Assembly (NCBI GenBank): GCA_002704685.1
Contig: PAHD01000007.1
Location: 118,056 to 146,890 of the forward strand
Source: Fidelibacterota bacterium
GTDB taxonomy: Bacteria > Fidelibacterota > Marinisomatia > SCGC-AAA003-L08 > D37C17
Direction of reading: 5' to 3'
DNA length: 28,835 nucleotides
Numbering within the stretch: position 1 is the stretch's first letter; every line of letters begins with the position of its first letter. Below the pieces are notes generated by a model. It was not told the DNA's origin and searched no databases. It saw only the letters and a program-made list of their open reading frames with translations. The position numbers and the translations under genes were made by a program. Below, in pieces: positions 1 through 7,706 of the stretch.

Positions 1-200
1 ACTTCAACATTTTGAAATTTATTCAAAACACTTTCTATCATTTCTTTTCTTTCAAATTCATCAAATAGAAATTTTTTATTATTACTATCTTTAATTACAC
101 CAACGATTAGTTTATCATAAATTTTTGAACACCTATCAATTATATCTAGATGTCCATAAGTTATTGGATCAAAAGATCCTGGGTAAATTGCTTTATTCAT
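1..200 (-). CDS. coaD: Phosphopantetheine adenylyltransferase, N-terminal part (cut by window edge)
   Basis: CoaD transfers AMP from ATP to 4'-phosphopantetheine, the penultimate step of cytosolic coenzyme A synthesis. I translated 66 codons from the ATG at 200; the rest lies beyond position 1. The protein opens MNKAIYPGSFDPITYGHLD, which contains the nucleotidyltransferase signature GSFDPxTxGHLD with its T/HxGH-type ATP-binding motif. It then follows the family closely (DRCSKIYDKLIVGV, the FDEFERKEMI stretch, NVEV). NadD elsewhere in the window has the related GTFDPPHNGH form, but GSFDPIT and the early family pattern favour CoaD. The start overlaps the rsmD stop as ATGA and has GGAGG at 206-210, five nt upstream, so the start is secure. 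An rsmD-coaD pair is a common bacterial arrangement. Confidence 0.93.
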   Translation of the reverse strand, partial: MNKAIYPGSFDPITYGHLDIIDRCSKIYDKLIVGVIKDSNNKKFLFDEFERKEMIESVLNKFQNVE

Positions 201-721
201 TCATTCCTCCAAAAAATAAGCTGTGTATTTCCATATTTTTTAATTTTTAAATTTAAATTTGACTCAATTTTTTCTTTTTTACTTTCATAACAAAAAATAC
301 CCTGTTTTTTAACTTTATTTTCAATATACAATATTAAATCGGGAAACCAAAATTTTCCATAAGGTGGATCAGCTACAATTAAATCAAAACTTTGATTTTG
401 TTTAAACAAATAACTAAAAACATCGCTTTTAATTATTGAATAATTATTAAAATCGACTTTAAGTAAATTGAGATTATCTTTCAAAATATTTAATGCTTTC
501 ACATCAGAATCTACGAAAGAAACAGATTTAGCACCCCTACTTAATGCTTCAATTCCAATTGAACCTACCCCGCAAAAAAGATCGAGGACAACTTTACCAC
601 TAAGATCACCTATTATATCAAACATAGATTTTCTAACTCTAGCTTGAGTTGGTCTAATAGATTCAATATTAAAATGTTTCAATTTGCGATTTTTATATTT
701 TCCTGCAATAATTCTAATCAT
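197..721 (-). CDS. rsmD: 16S rRNA (guanine966-N2)-methyltransferase RsmD
   Basis: RsmD methylates N2 of G966 in helix 31 of 16S rRNA, using S-adenosylmethionine, during 30S assembly. The 174-residue protein is near the usual 180-200. It starts MIRIIAGKYKNRKL, the typical RsmD opening (RIIxGxxxxRxL). Next come RPTQARVRKSMFDI (about residues 23-36), the SAM-binding motif I VLDLFCGVGSIGIEALSRGA (about 44-63), the acidic VDSD (about 69-72), and the catalytic motif IVADPPYG (D/N-PPY, about 115-122). The ATG at 721 overlaps the upstream gene by 8 nt and the stop overlaps coaD by 4 nt, so translation is probably coupled. I see nothing unusual in the sequence. Confidence 0.95.
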   Translation of the reverse strand: MIRIIAGKYKNRKLKHFNIESIRPTQARVRKSMFDIIGDLSGKVVLDLFCGVGSIGIEALSRGAKSVSFVDSDVKALNILKDNLNLLKVDFNNYSIIKSDVFSYLFKQNQSFDLIVADPPYGKFWFPDLILYIENKVKKQGIFCYESKKEKIESNLNLKIKKYGNTQLIFWRNE

Positions 722-1358
722 TATAAATAACTAAGTTGTAATAATTTTTATTTTTCATCTCTTTGATAAGTTGTAGTTTGAAATTAAAATTATACTTTTT
801 TAATAAATCAAAAATCTTTATAATCTCAAAACTATTACCAATTATAATCAAATTATCTTCTACTATTTCTTTTTCTATATTAATACTATCAATATAGTTA
901 ATCGAATTTAATAATTCGTAAAAATCAATATTTTCATTACTTTTGAAACTATCTTTAATTATAATTTGTGAAGATTTGTCGTTTACTGAAAAACCTACAA
1001 AACTATAATTATAATAATACAAATCATAATCTGTATAAATTTGATTAGATTGCTTATAGTCTAAAACTAACCTCAAATTATTATCTTTCATCTCAATACT
1101 AATAATATTATTTATGTGCTCCTGAAATAGACTAAGGCAATTAAAAACATTTTTTGTATTATTTTTTGAACTTATATAAAATGAATATGAAAAAAATAGT
1201 ATTAAAAAAAGTGAAACTGAAATAATGTAATAAAAATATTTTTTATTTTTTTTAGAAAATTGATTTTTAGGCGTTTTTTTTAGTTCACTAAGAATCTTAG
1301 GATTTTTGACTATTGAATTTAGATTACTTTGTATTCCTGGATTACCTAATAAATTCAT
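714..1358 (-). CDS. Single-pass membrane protein, possible PilN/GspM-like partner
   Basis: I do not recognise this 214-residue protein by sequence. It has a short N-terminal segment beginning MNLLGNPG, a basic stretch, one clear transmembrane helix at about residues 43-62 (YYIISVSLFLILFFSYSFYI), and a C-terminal region of about 150 residues rich in Asn, Asp, Ile and Tyr that should lie in the periplasm. Its start codon shares one nt with the stop of the PilM-like gene (TAATG), so the two are probably coupled. PilN, GspL and GspM proteins have this topology (short cytoplasmic tail, one helix, periplasmic domain), and pilN normally follows pilM directly. The assignment rests on topology and gene order only. 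It could equally be an unrelated membrane anchor. Confidence 0.75.
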   Translation of the reverse strand: MNLLGNPGIQSNLNSIVKNPKILSELKKTPKNQFSKKNKKYFYYIISVSLFLILFFSYSFYISSKNNTKNVFNCLSLFQEHINNIISIEMKDNNLRLVLDYKQSNQIYTDYDLYYYNYSFVGFSVNDKSSQIIIKDSFKSNENIDFYELLNSINYIDSINIEKEIVEDNLIIIGNSFEIIKIFDLLKKYNFNFKLQLIKEMKNKNYYNLVIYND

Positions 1359-2242
1359 TATACATCTAATCCCTTGAATGTTATTCCATTCTCAACAAAT
1401 GGCATGTATTTTAATAAATCTAAATCATCATATGTAGCAAATAAATTATTAAAACTCAATATTTTAATATTCTTAAAATTCATATCAATTATTCTATCTA
1501 AATCATTCCTAGCTTTTTTCGTTTGATATACATAAATATTAGAAAATCTATGGAAACTAGATTTATTAATTAATATTTCGTTTACACAATTAACTAACAA
1601 TTCTTCATAAATCTTATTTCCAATAAAAAAACTTTGTTCGTATTTATTGTTTTTTTTATGCAATTCTGCATAGGCTTTAATTTTATTTAAATCATATAAA
1701 ACTATTTTATGTTTATTTCCTTTGCATATTTTCCAAATAATATATTCATTTTTAATTTGATTAAAATATATTTGCTTAGCACCAATTGCTGCTGAAAAAA
1801 TATCTACAGATAAATATCTCAAATCATAACCTAATTTTTTTGAAGCATTTAAAATATTATTTTTTACTTTTTTTGATAAATATAAACTCATGTAATTGTA
1901 CGATTCATCTGAAAATATAGGAAAATAATAATTTAAGTGATCTTTACAAAACTGATTACCAAGAATATTATTTTCATACCAGTTAATAATTTCTTTATTT
2001 CTTGTTTCAGACTTTAAAACTTCTATTTTGGATATTAAAAATTGATCACTATTTAAAACTATTGATAAAGATTTTGATTTTGACTTTGACTTAAACGATT
2101 CAAATAAATTAAATAAATCATTTTCATCCTTGAAATTTAAATTAAAATTTAGATATTCAGAATTAATGATTCTTGGACCTTTTTCAGTAGAAATCCACTC
2201 AATACAAAAAAAACCCCTTGATGTTTGAGATATTGAAAGCAA
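1358..2242 (-). CDS. Distant PilM/GspL-like actin-fold protein (putative)
   Basis: This is a 294-residue soluble protein with no signal peptide or membrane helix. Its layout recalls PilM/GspL. SLSIVLNSDQFLISKIEV (about residues 58-75) resembles the 'v.lp...vl.r.iel' strand pair. A helix around ETRNKEIINWYENNIL matches the 'ei.wE.e..ip' segment. KVKNNILNASKKLGYDLRYLSVDIFSAA matches 'v..y...l..aGl....vd....A'. The C-terminus FVENGITFKGL resembles the closing 'AiGLAlRg'. PilM nucleotide-binding residues are not obvious, so activity is uncertain. Ser/Lys alternate at about residues 50-57. The start is TTG, supported by an SD-like AGGAC upstream. It lies between a pseudopilin-like gene and a PilN-like gene. 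The remote homology is inference and needs a profile search. Confidence 0.72.
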   Translation of the reverse strand: MLSISQTSRGFFCIEWISTEKGPRIINSEYLNFNLNFKDENDLFNLFESFKSKSKSKSLSIVLNSDQFLISKIEVLKSETRNKEIINWYENNILGNQFCKDHLNYYFPIFSDESYNYMSLYLSKKVKNNILNASKKLGYDLRYLSVDIFSAAIGAKQIYFNQIKNEYIIWKICKGNKHKIVLYDLNKIKAYAELHKKNNKYEQSFFIGNKIYEELLVNCVNEILINKSSFHRFSNIYVYQTKKARNDLDRIIDMNFKNIKILSFNNLFATYDDLDLLKYMPFVENGITFKGLDV

Positions 2243-2248
2243 GAAAAA

Positions 2249-2253
2249 GTCCT
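2249..2253 (-). promoter_or_regulatory. Ribosome binding site supporting a TTG start
   Basis: AGGAC overlaps the stop codon of the preceding gene and ends 6 nt before the TTG at 2240-2242. No ATG or GTG lies nearby in frame, so this SD-like sequence supports UUG initiation of the PilM-like gene. Confidence 0.5.
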
Positions 2254-3034
2254 ATTTTTCTGCCCAGCTTTTAACTCCTCCTAAAATATATTCTTCATTT
2301 CCAGGATTAAACCTGAAAATACCATATCTTAATTCCCTATCTTTTTTAGATACTGGAGAAGTTATTTTAAAAATTTGATCATTATCTTTATTATTTTCAA
2401 TTTCCAAAATAAATTTTTTATTTTTATTTGAATCTGATATTGGGCAATAAATTAAATCATTACTTAAATGGAAACGTCTTCTAAGATAATTAGATTGTTT
2501 TTCAAGCCTATCAATACTTTCAGAATTAATAATTTCTTCAAATTTTTCATCATTTTTATATCTATTAAATAATCTTGAGTTAATTAGTATTGTATCGAGT
2601 AAATTTGTTTCATTATTTAGCATTGAAATGGTATAAATAGTATCAGTTACTTCATATTTCAATGTTTCAATTGAACTAAATGTAGTATCTACAGCAATAT
2701 GAAAGTCAGGGTCAACATTTACATTATAAACCTTATCATTAAGAAATATTTTTTGTTTACCTGTGAATAGACTATCAGCTATTAAAGAATCTGTTGCAGC
2801 TTCAACTAAAGAAAATAATTCATTTGTATCAATGGTATATTCTCCCATTAATTCAAAATAAAAATCTTCAGCTCTAGAAATAATATTCATTCTATCTCTT
2901 CTAATTTTCTTAAAACTATCTTCTTCCTCCCATATGATTTGAGGAATAAATATCATCAGAGCCATTACAAAAATAGAAATAAAAATAGCCCAATCCAATA
3001 TACCAACTTTATTATTTTTTAATTTCTGATTCAC
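2252..3034 (-). CDS. Single-pass membrane protein with pseudopilin-like N-terminus (uncharacterised)
   Basis: This 260-residue protein has a basic N-terminus and one hydrophobic helix at about residues 13-32 (ILDWAIFISIFVMALMIFIP). A polar helix follows (KKIRRDRMNIISRAEDFYFELMGEYTID), then a long domain rich in Asp, Asn and Ser that is probably periplasmic. A hydrophobic helix ending in Pro, then an Arg/Lys-rich helix, then 'FYFELMGEYT' recalls GspG-type pseudopilins ('lYkldnGrYPt'). However, the prepilin peptidase motif (G|FTLxE) is absent: the residues after Gly11 are ILDW, so cleavage is not expected. The start is GTG at 3034 with AGGAGT ten nt upstream. It heads the three-gene set downstream of dnaJ. 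Function unknown; the pseudopilin link is a hypothesis. Confidence 0.75.
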   Translation of the reverse strand: MNQKLKNNKVGILDWAIFISIFVMALMIFIPQIIWEEEDSFKKIRRDRMNIISRAEDFYFELMGEYTIDTNELFSLVEAATDSLIADSLFTGKQKIFLNDKVYNVNVDPDFHIAVDTTFSSIETLKYEVTDTIYTISMLNNETNLLDTILINSRLFNRYKNDEKFEEIINSESIDRLEKQSNYLRRRFHLSNDLIYCPISDSNKNKKFILEIENNKDNDQIFKITSPVSKKDRELRYGIFRFNPGNEEYILGGVKSWAEK

Positions 3035-3059
3035 TTTAAAAATTACTCCTTTTTAAACT

Positions 3060-4127
3060 TTATTCATTATTAATTTTTTTAAATTCAGTCTCACTATCTA
3101 AATTTAATCTTAAATCCTCTAAAATACTCTTAGTTTTATTATTTATTTTACTTGGAATAATAATATTCATTCTTACATACTGGTCACCTGATCTATGCCT
3201 ATTTAATTCATTTATACCTTTATTTTTTAATCTCAAAAGCTGGCCATTACTAATTCCACCAGGAACTTTCATCTTTACAAATCCACTTAATGTAGGAACT
3301 TTAATATCAGTACCCAAAACTGCATCAACATAACTTAAGAAACAATCAATATATATATCATTACTTGATCTTGTAAATAAATCATGATTTTTTTCTTTAA
3401 AATAAACAATAAGATTGCCATTGTGATTTCCAGTAATACTTTTATCTCCTTCACCTTCTAAAGTCATAAAATTACCTTCACCAACACCAAAGGGGACATT
3501 TATTTTAATCTCAGCTGTCTTTTGAATTCTTCCACCACTATAACCAACCCCTGAACAAGAAGAACATGGCTGAACATTAACAACTTGACCTAAAAAAGAT
3601 TTTTGGACGTACCTAACTTCTCCTGAACCATTGCACTTAGAACATTTAACAGGTTGCTCACTTGACTTTTCCCATCGTTTAATTTTAATTGTTTTAGTGG
3701 TTCCTTCAAAAATTTCTTCTAAACTTAAAGTTATTGTTATTTTAAGGTCATTTCCTCTTGATGAATTCCTTTGTCTTGAACCTCTATTACCGAAAATATC
3801 TCCACCACCAAAAATGTCACTAAAAGATCCACCTCCACCAAAAACACTATTAAAAATATCTTCAACATTTATACCACCTGAAAAACCTTGACCTTGAGAA
3901 CCAAACTGTTGATATTGCTGATGGCCCATTTGATCGTATCTATTTTTTTTCTCTTGATCACTCAATACAGAATATGCTTCTGCAGCTTCTTTAAACTTTT
4001 CTTCAGATGCTTTATCACCAGGATTTTTATCAGGATGATATTTCATTGCAACTTTCCTGTAAGCTTTTTTTATATCATTATCATTAGCATTTTTATCAAC
4101 ATTTAATATATCATAATAATCTCTCAT
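3060..4127 (-). CDS. dnaJ: Chaperone DnaJ (Hsp40) with a reduced zinc finger
   Basis: DnaJ delivers unfolded substrates to DnaK (Hsp70) and stimulates its ATPase. I start it at the ATG at 4127 (355 aa, MRDYYDIL), because family members begin there; an in-frame GTG at 4139 would add four residues and overlap grpE. Residues 1-65 form the J domain with HPD at 31-33. A Gly/Phe-rich linker spans about 70-120. Two CxxCxGxG motifs (Cys162/165 and Cys188/191) are followed by the substrate-binding C-terminal domains (VPFGVGEG, GNLIVYF, VPGGISNGQLLRLKNKG). Canonical type I DnaJ has four zinc motifs; only those matching 2 and 3 remain. The protein is slightly shorter than the usual 370-380 residues. It is adjacent to grpE, the DnaK nucleotide-exchange factor; dnaK is not in the window. 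Confidence 0.95.
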   Translation of the reverse strand: MRDYYDILNVDKNANDNDIKKAYRKVAMKYHPDKNPGDKASEEKFKEAAEAYSVLSDQEKKNRYDQMGHQQYQQFGSQGQGFSGGINVEDIFNSVFGGGGSFSDIFGGGDIFGNRGSRQRNSSRGNDLKITITLSLEEIFEGTTKTIKIKRWEKSSEQPVKCSKCNGSGEVRYVQKSFLGQVVNVQPCSSCSGVGYSGGRIQKTAEIKINVPFGVGEGNFMTLEGEGDKSITGNHNGNLIVYFKEKNHDLFTRSSNDIYIDCFLSYVDAVLGTDIKVPTLSGFVKMKVPGGISNGQLLRLKNKGINELNRHRSGDQYVRMNIIIPSKINNKTKSILEDLRLNLDSETEFKKINNE

Positions 4128-4131
4128 AAAA

Positions 4132-4647
4132 CTATTCACTTACAATAACTTTTGCATGCCTTAAAACTTTATCTTTGTACATGTACCCTTTTTCATACTC
4201 TTCAATTACAATATTAGAATCTTTTTTTGTTTTTTTCATCATGATTGCTTCATGAAAATCAGGATTAAAACTTTCATTTAAAGAATGATAGGTTGAAATT
4301 TCTTTTGATTCTAATAAGTTCAAAATTTTTGATTTAATCATACTAAAACCATCAAAAATAGATTTATTTTTTATTACATCTTTTAAATTTAATGTTCTAT
4401 CGATATCATCTAAAATCGGTAAAACAGATTTGAAAAAATCAAAACCTTCATACTTTATAAGTTTTTCAATTTCGTTAATTTTTCTTTTTTTATAATTATC
4501 AAATTCAGCTAGTAATCTCATATGCTTATCTTCAGCAGCTTTAATTTGTTTTTTTAAATCTGAAATATTTTGCTTTGATTTTATTTTTTTTGAAATACTT
4601 TTTTTCTTTGAGATTTTCTTTGTTTTTGAAGATTTTACACTCATCAT
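4132..4647 (-). CDS. grpE: Nucleotide exchange factor GrpE
   Basis: GrpE releases ADP from DnaK to reset the Hsp70 cycle. The 171-residue protein has a very Lys/Ser-rich, probably disordered tail (residues 1-28). A coiled-coil helix follows, containing the signature LLAEFDNYKKR (about 44-54). FDFFKSVLPILDDIDRTL (about 69-86), the FNPDFHEAIMMKK region (about 127-139) and the C-terminal beta-domain ending VLRHAKVIVSE are all typical of GrpE. AGGA lies just upstream of tandem ATGs at 4642-4647; initiation could occur at either, which changes the protein by one residue. The gene is followed four nt later by dnaJ, forming the usual grpE-dnaJ pair. Confidence 0.95.
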   Translation of the reverse strand: MMSVKSSKTKKISKKKSISKKIKSKQNISDLKKQIKAAEDKHMRLLAEFDNYKKRKINEIEKLIKYEGFDFFKSVLPILDDIDRTLNLKDVIKNKSIFDGFSMIKSKILNLLESKEISTYHSLNESFNPDFHEAIMMKKTKKDSNIVIEEYEKGYMYKDKVLRHAKVIVSE

Positions 4648-4659
4648 TAATCCTATAAT

Positions 4660-5532
4660 TTATTTATAAATTTTATTTATTGACCTTGTACTACTTATCA
4701 ATCCTAAAAAAATTCCAAAAAAGATGTTAAAGAATAATATGAAATTATAATTAGCAGAATTGAAATCATAATATGGAAGAATTATATATAATGAAATATT
4801 ATCTAAAAGAATTAACGCTACTAATGATACTAGTGAACCAAGTAAACCAACCAAAACTCCATTTATTATGTAAGGAAATTTAATAAACAAGTCATTAGCT
4901 CCTAAAAGTTTTAAAATATTTATTTCGTTTTTTTTTGAATGAACAACTAGTAAAATTGTATTAGATACAAAGAAATATGATACTACTATAATAAATAAAC
5001 CGATTAAAAATGAAAAGCTCAATAAATTTCTTATTGTTCGATCAAATTGTACAATAGCTTCCTCAGGAAAAATAGCATCATCAACTCCATCTAAATATTT
5101 TATTTCTTTAGTAATTTTTGACATTAAATCATATGTCCTGAAATTATCTGAAATTCCAAAAATACCACCCATTGGCAATGGGTTTAGTCCTATTATATTT
5201 TTCACGTCTTCATTGAATTCATTTTTAAATATATCTGCAGCAGTATCTTTATCAATAAAAACACCATCTTCAATACCATCAATGAATAAAATCTTATTAA
5301 AAATTTGTAATGAGCTATCTAAAGATAATTTATCATTAAAAAAGACCTCTATTTTATATTCATTTTTAAAATCTGATGTAAAAGACTCTAAGTTTACATA
5401 TAAATAGTATGATACAGAAAGCACTAGCAAACTAATTCCGATTGTTATAGCAGAAATTAAAGATGGGATCAGCGAACGATATAAAATTTTAAAACCTTCA
5501 AATATTAAATATTTTAATTTATTTATAAGCAT
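4660..5532 (-). CDS. ftsX: Cell division permease-like protein FtsX
   Basis: FtsX is the membrane half of the FtsEX complex, which couples ATP hydrolysis at the division septum to activation of peptidoglycan hydrolases through their regulators. The 290-residue protein has the expected four helices: about residues 20-44, 170-192, 220-245 and 265-283. A large extracytoplasmic loop lies between helices 1 and 2, containing the conserved-style KNEYKIEVFFNDKLSLD and the FKNEFNEDV stretch. The C-terminal FtsX/MacB-type permease domain includes KKNEINILKLLGAND, the canonical 'EI.ilkLLGAt' motif. Its ATG overlaps the ftsE stop by one nt (TAATG), so the ratio of the two subunits is likely set by translational coupling. 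Confidence 0.93.
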   Translation of the reverse strand: MLINKLKYLIFEGFKILYRSLIPSLISAITIGISLLVLSVSYYLYVNLESFTSDFKNEYKIEVFFNDKLSLDSSLQIFNKILFIDGIEDGVFIDKDTAADIFKNEFNEDVKNIIGLNPLPMGGIFGISDNFRTYDLMSKITKEIKYLDGVDDAIFPEEAIVQFDRTIRNLLSFSFLIGLFIIVVSYFFVSNTILLVVHSKKNEINILKLLGANDLFIKFPYIINGVLVGLLGSLVSLVALILLDNISLYIILPYYDFNSANYNFILFFNIFFGIFLGLISSTRSINKIYK

Positions 5533-6182
5533 TAAACCATTCTTCCTTTGCTAAGTTCAATAAATTTTTTATTTCTAGGTTTAATCAAAGGAAAATTATG
5601 AGTTGACATTAAAACGGTAGAACCATTTGCAGTAAAATTTTCAAGTAAATCTAAAATTTCATCAGAAATATTTGGATCCAAATTACCTGTTGGTTCATCA
5701 GCTAAAATTATTTTAGGATTATTTACTAATGCTCTAGCTATAGAAATACGTTGCTGTTCCCCTCCACTAAGCTCAAGCGGATATGAAAATTCGTATCCAG
5801 ACATATTCACTTTATTCAATGCATCTCTAACCATATGCTTGATATTTTTACTAGATATTCCTGCTATTCTTAAAGGTAATGCAACATTATCATATACATT
5901 CCTATCATTTAATAATTTAAAATCTTGAAAAATCATTCCAATTTCATTTCTAGTACTCGAAATAGATAAATTACTGCTTGATAAAGATATATCTTCATTG
6001 TTCAAAAATATTTTACCTGAATCTACTTGTAAATCTTTATAAATAGTTTTTAAAATTGTTGATTTACCAGCCCCAGTTGGACCCATAATAAAAACTAGCT
6101 CACCAGGTTCAACCTCAAAAGAAATGTTGAAAATTCCTATATTTTTTTTATATGTTGCTGTTACGTTATCAAATTTAATCAT
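5532..6182 (-). CDS. ftsE: Cell division ATP-binding protein FtsE
   Basis: FtsE is the ABC ATPase partner of FtsX. The 216-residue protein is of typical length. It shows Walker A GPTGAGKST (about residues 34-42), a Q-loop in EIGMIFQDFKLL, the ABC signature LSGGEQQRISIARAL (about 138-152), Walker B IILADEPTGNLD (about 158-169), and the H-loop His in VLMSTHN. MIKFDNVTATY at the N-terminus is characteristic of FtsE rather than LolD or MacB, and the coupled ftsX settles the identity. It is preceded after 11 nt by a cation exchanger gene. Confidence 0.95.
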   Translation of the reverse strand: MIKFDNVTATYKKNIGIFNISFEVEPGELVFIMGPTGAGKSTILKTIYKDLQVDSGKIFLNNEDISLSSSNLSISSTRNEIGMIFQDFKLLNDRNVYDNVALPLRIAGISSKNIKHMVRDALNKVNMSGYEFSYPLELSGGEQQRISIARALVNNPKIILADEPTGNLDPNISDEILDLLENFTANGSTVLMSTHNFPLIKPRNKKFIELSKGRMV

Positions 6183-6193
6183 GAAAAATGTGC

Positions 6194-7138
6194 CTAGTTG
6201 ACATTATAAAAATTTAAATATATAAAAACAAAATATATACTAATAAATAATAAACTGAAAATTTTACTTATTTTTTTAAAAAATAGTATTATTAAAAATA
6301 CTAATAACGTTAATAAAATCATGAAATTATTAAAAATTAAAATAGAATTATAGCTAAAATATATTTCTTTTATAATACTTGATATACCAATAGCAAAAAC
6401 AATATTCGCAATATTTGAACCAATAATATTTCCTATAGAAATATCAATTTGTTTTTTAAGTATAGAATTAATTGAAACTACAAGTTCTGGCAGTGACGTC
6501 CCTAAAGCAACTATTGTTAAACCAACTACCAAGTTACTTATACCTAAGTTATATGATATTCCAATAGCACCATCAATAAAAAGATCTGAACCGAAATAAA
6601 TCAAAATTGAGCTATAAACTATCTTTAAGATTGGATAATCTGATACAAAATGGTCAATTTCATTTAATTCTTGATTATCTGTATAAATAATTGATAATAA
6701 AATATAAATCACAAACAATGAAATTAAAAATAAACCAAAATAAATTGATATGTCCCCACTTTTTAAAGAAAGATAAAATAGAAAAGTCAATAACATTAAA
6801 AAACAAACATGAAAAATTAATTTATTATTTTTTTCTAAATAAATACTCCTAAATAAAAGTAAAGCGCCTAAAACTAAACTAATGTTTGCAATATTAGAGC
6901 CAATAATATTTCCTATAACAATATTTGAATTATCATTTATATTTGCAACAATACTCACAACTATCTCTGGCAAACTTGTTCCAAGTGCAACGATTGTGCT
7001 CCCAATAAATATTTTTGATAAATTAAATCTTACAGCTAAAACAATTGAATTATTAATTAATAAATCTGAACCATAAAAGAGTAAACAGCATCCAATTAAA
7101 AATATTAGATATGGGTTTAAAAATAATGAATCAAGCAT
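6194..7138 (-). CDS. Na+/Ca2+-exchanger superfamily (CaCA) membrane protein, YrbG-like
   Basis: This 314-residue polytopic inner-membrane protein has about ten hydrophobic helices and the two inverted alpha-repeats of the CaCA family. Repeat 1 contains ALGTSLPEIVVSI with a downstream GNIIGSNIANISLV (about residues 51-88). Repeat 2 contains ALGTSLPELVVSI with GNIIGSNIANIVFA (about 210-250). The acidic residue in each GTSLPE and the Asn in each GNIIGSN are the ion-coordinating positions, and both are intact. Family members exchange Na+ (or H+) for Ca2+ and probably export Ca2+; the exact ion is not readable from sequence. In Enterobacteria the homologue yrbG lies beside the mla operon, whereas here mlaEFD is about 10 kb upstream. 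Its ATG overlaps the nadD stop by 8 nt. Confidence 0.92.
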   Translation of the reverse strand: MLDSLFLNPYLIFLIGCCLLFYGSDLLINNSIVLAVRFNLSKIFIGSTIVALGTSLPEIVVSIVANINDNSNIVIGNIIGSNIANISLVLGALLLFRSIYLEKNNKLIFHVCFLMLLTFLFYLSLKSGDISIYFGLFLISLFVIYILLSIIYTDNQELNEIDHFVSDYPILKIVYSSILIYFGSDLFIDGAIGISYNLGISNLVVGLTIVALGTSLPELVVSINSILKKQIDISIGNIIGSNIANIVFAIGISSIIKEIYFSYNSILIFNNFMILLTLLVFLIILFFKKISKIFSLLFISIYFVFIYLNFYNVN

Positions 7139-7706
7139 ATAAATTATTCTCTTTAATATACTTTATAATTTTTGAATTTAACATTGAAGTAATATTTCCA
7201 AAAGATTTATTTTTTAAATTTTTTCTAATAATACTAGAAGATACCATAATTTTAAAATCTTCAACAAATTCAATATTATTAAATAAAGTCTCATCTATAA
7301 ATTTATTTTTCGATAACTTCCTATTAAAACATATAATCCTGACATTACTTAAAATAAAATCTATATTTTTCCATTTTTTTAAATTTAATAATTGATCATA
7401 TCCAATTATCATTGTTAAATCAAAATTTTCATATTTTTTCTTTAAATGTTTGATAGTTAAATAAGTGTAATTTTCAGATAAAGATTCAAATTCAAAATTA
7501 CTAATTTCAATTTTTTTATTATAGAATAGAATATTCAACATTTTTTTTCTATGTTTTTCTGAAGCAAATGGAACAATTTTTTTGTGAGGAGACTTCCTAT
7601 TTGGAACTAAAACAATTTTATCACATTTATTTAAGCAATAATCAACAATTAATTTATGACCATTGTGAGGGGGGTCAAAAGTTCCACCGTAAAAAAATAT
7701 TTTCAT
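7131..7706 (-). CDS. nadD: Nicotinate-nucleotide adenylyltransferase NadD
   Basis: NadD adenylates nicotinate mononucleotide to deamido-NAD in NAD synthesis. The 191-residue protein begins MKIFFYGGTFDPPHNGHKLI, with the GGTFDPPHxGH nucleotide-binding motif at residues 7-17. It continues with LVPNRKSPHKK (the P-PHK substrate loop), the central TMIIGYDQLLNLKKW stretch (family 'iiG.D.l..l..W', about residues 98-112), and the C-terminal SSSIIRKNL, the S-S-T/S-xxR motif contacting ATP. These separate it from CoaD at the other end of the window. The ATG overlaps the bamD-like stop as ATGA and the stop overlaps the exchanger gene by 8 nt. Confidence 0.95.
   Translation of the reverse strand: MKIFFYGGTFDPPHNGHKLIVDYCLNKCDKIVLVPNRKSPHKKIVPFASEKHRKKMLNILFYNKKIEISNFEFESLSENYTYLTIKHLKKKYENFDLTMIIGYDQLLNLKKWKNIDFILSNVRIICFNRKLSKNKFIDETLFNNIEFVEDFKIMVSSSIIRKNLKNKSFGNITSMLNSKIIKYIKENNLYA

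Noticed and set aside
3631..4106. Plus-strand open frames opposite dnaJ
   Set aside because: They are antisense to a well-conserved dnaJ, give low-complexity translations and have no recognisable motif or SD.
4128..4139. GTG start for dnaJ four codons upstream
   Set aside because: DnaJ proteins begin at the M-x-DYY position, which the ATG at 4127 provides.
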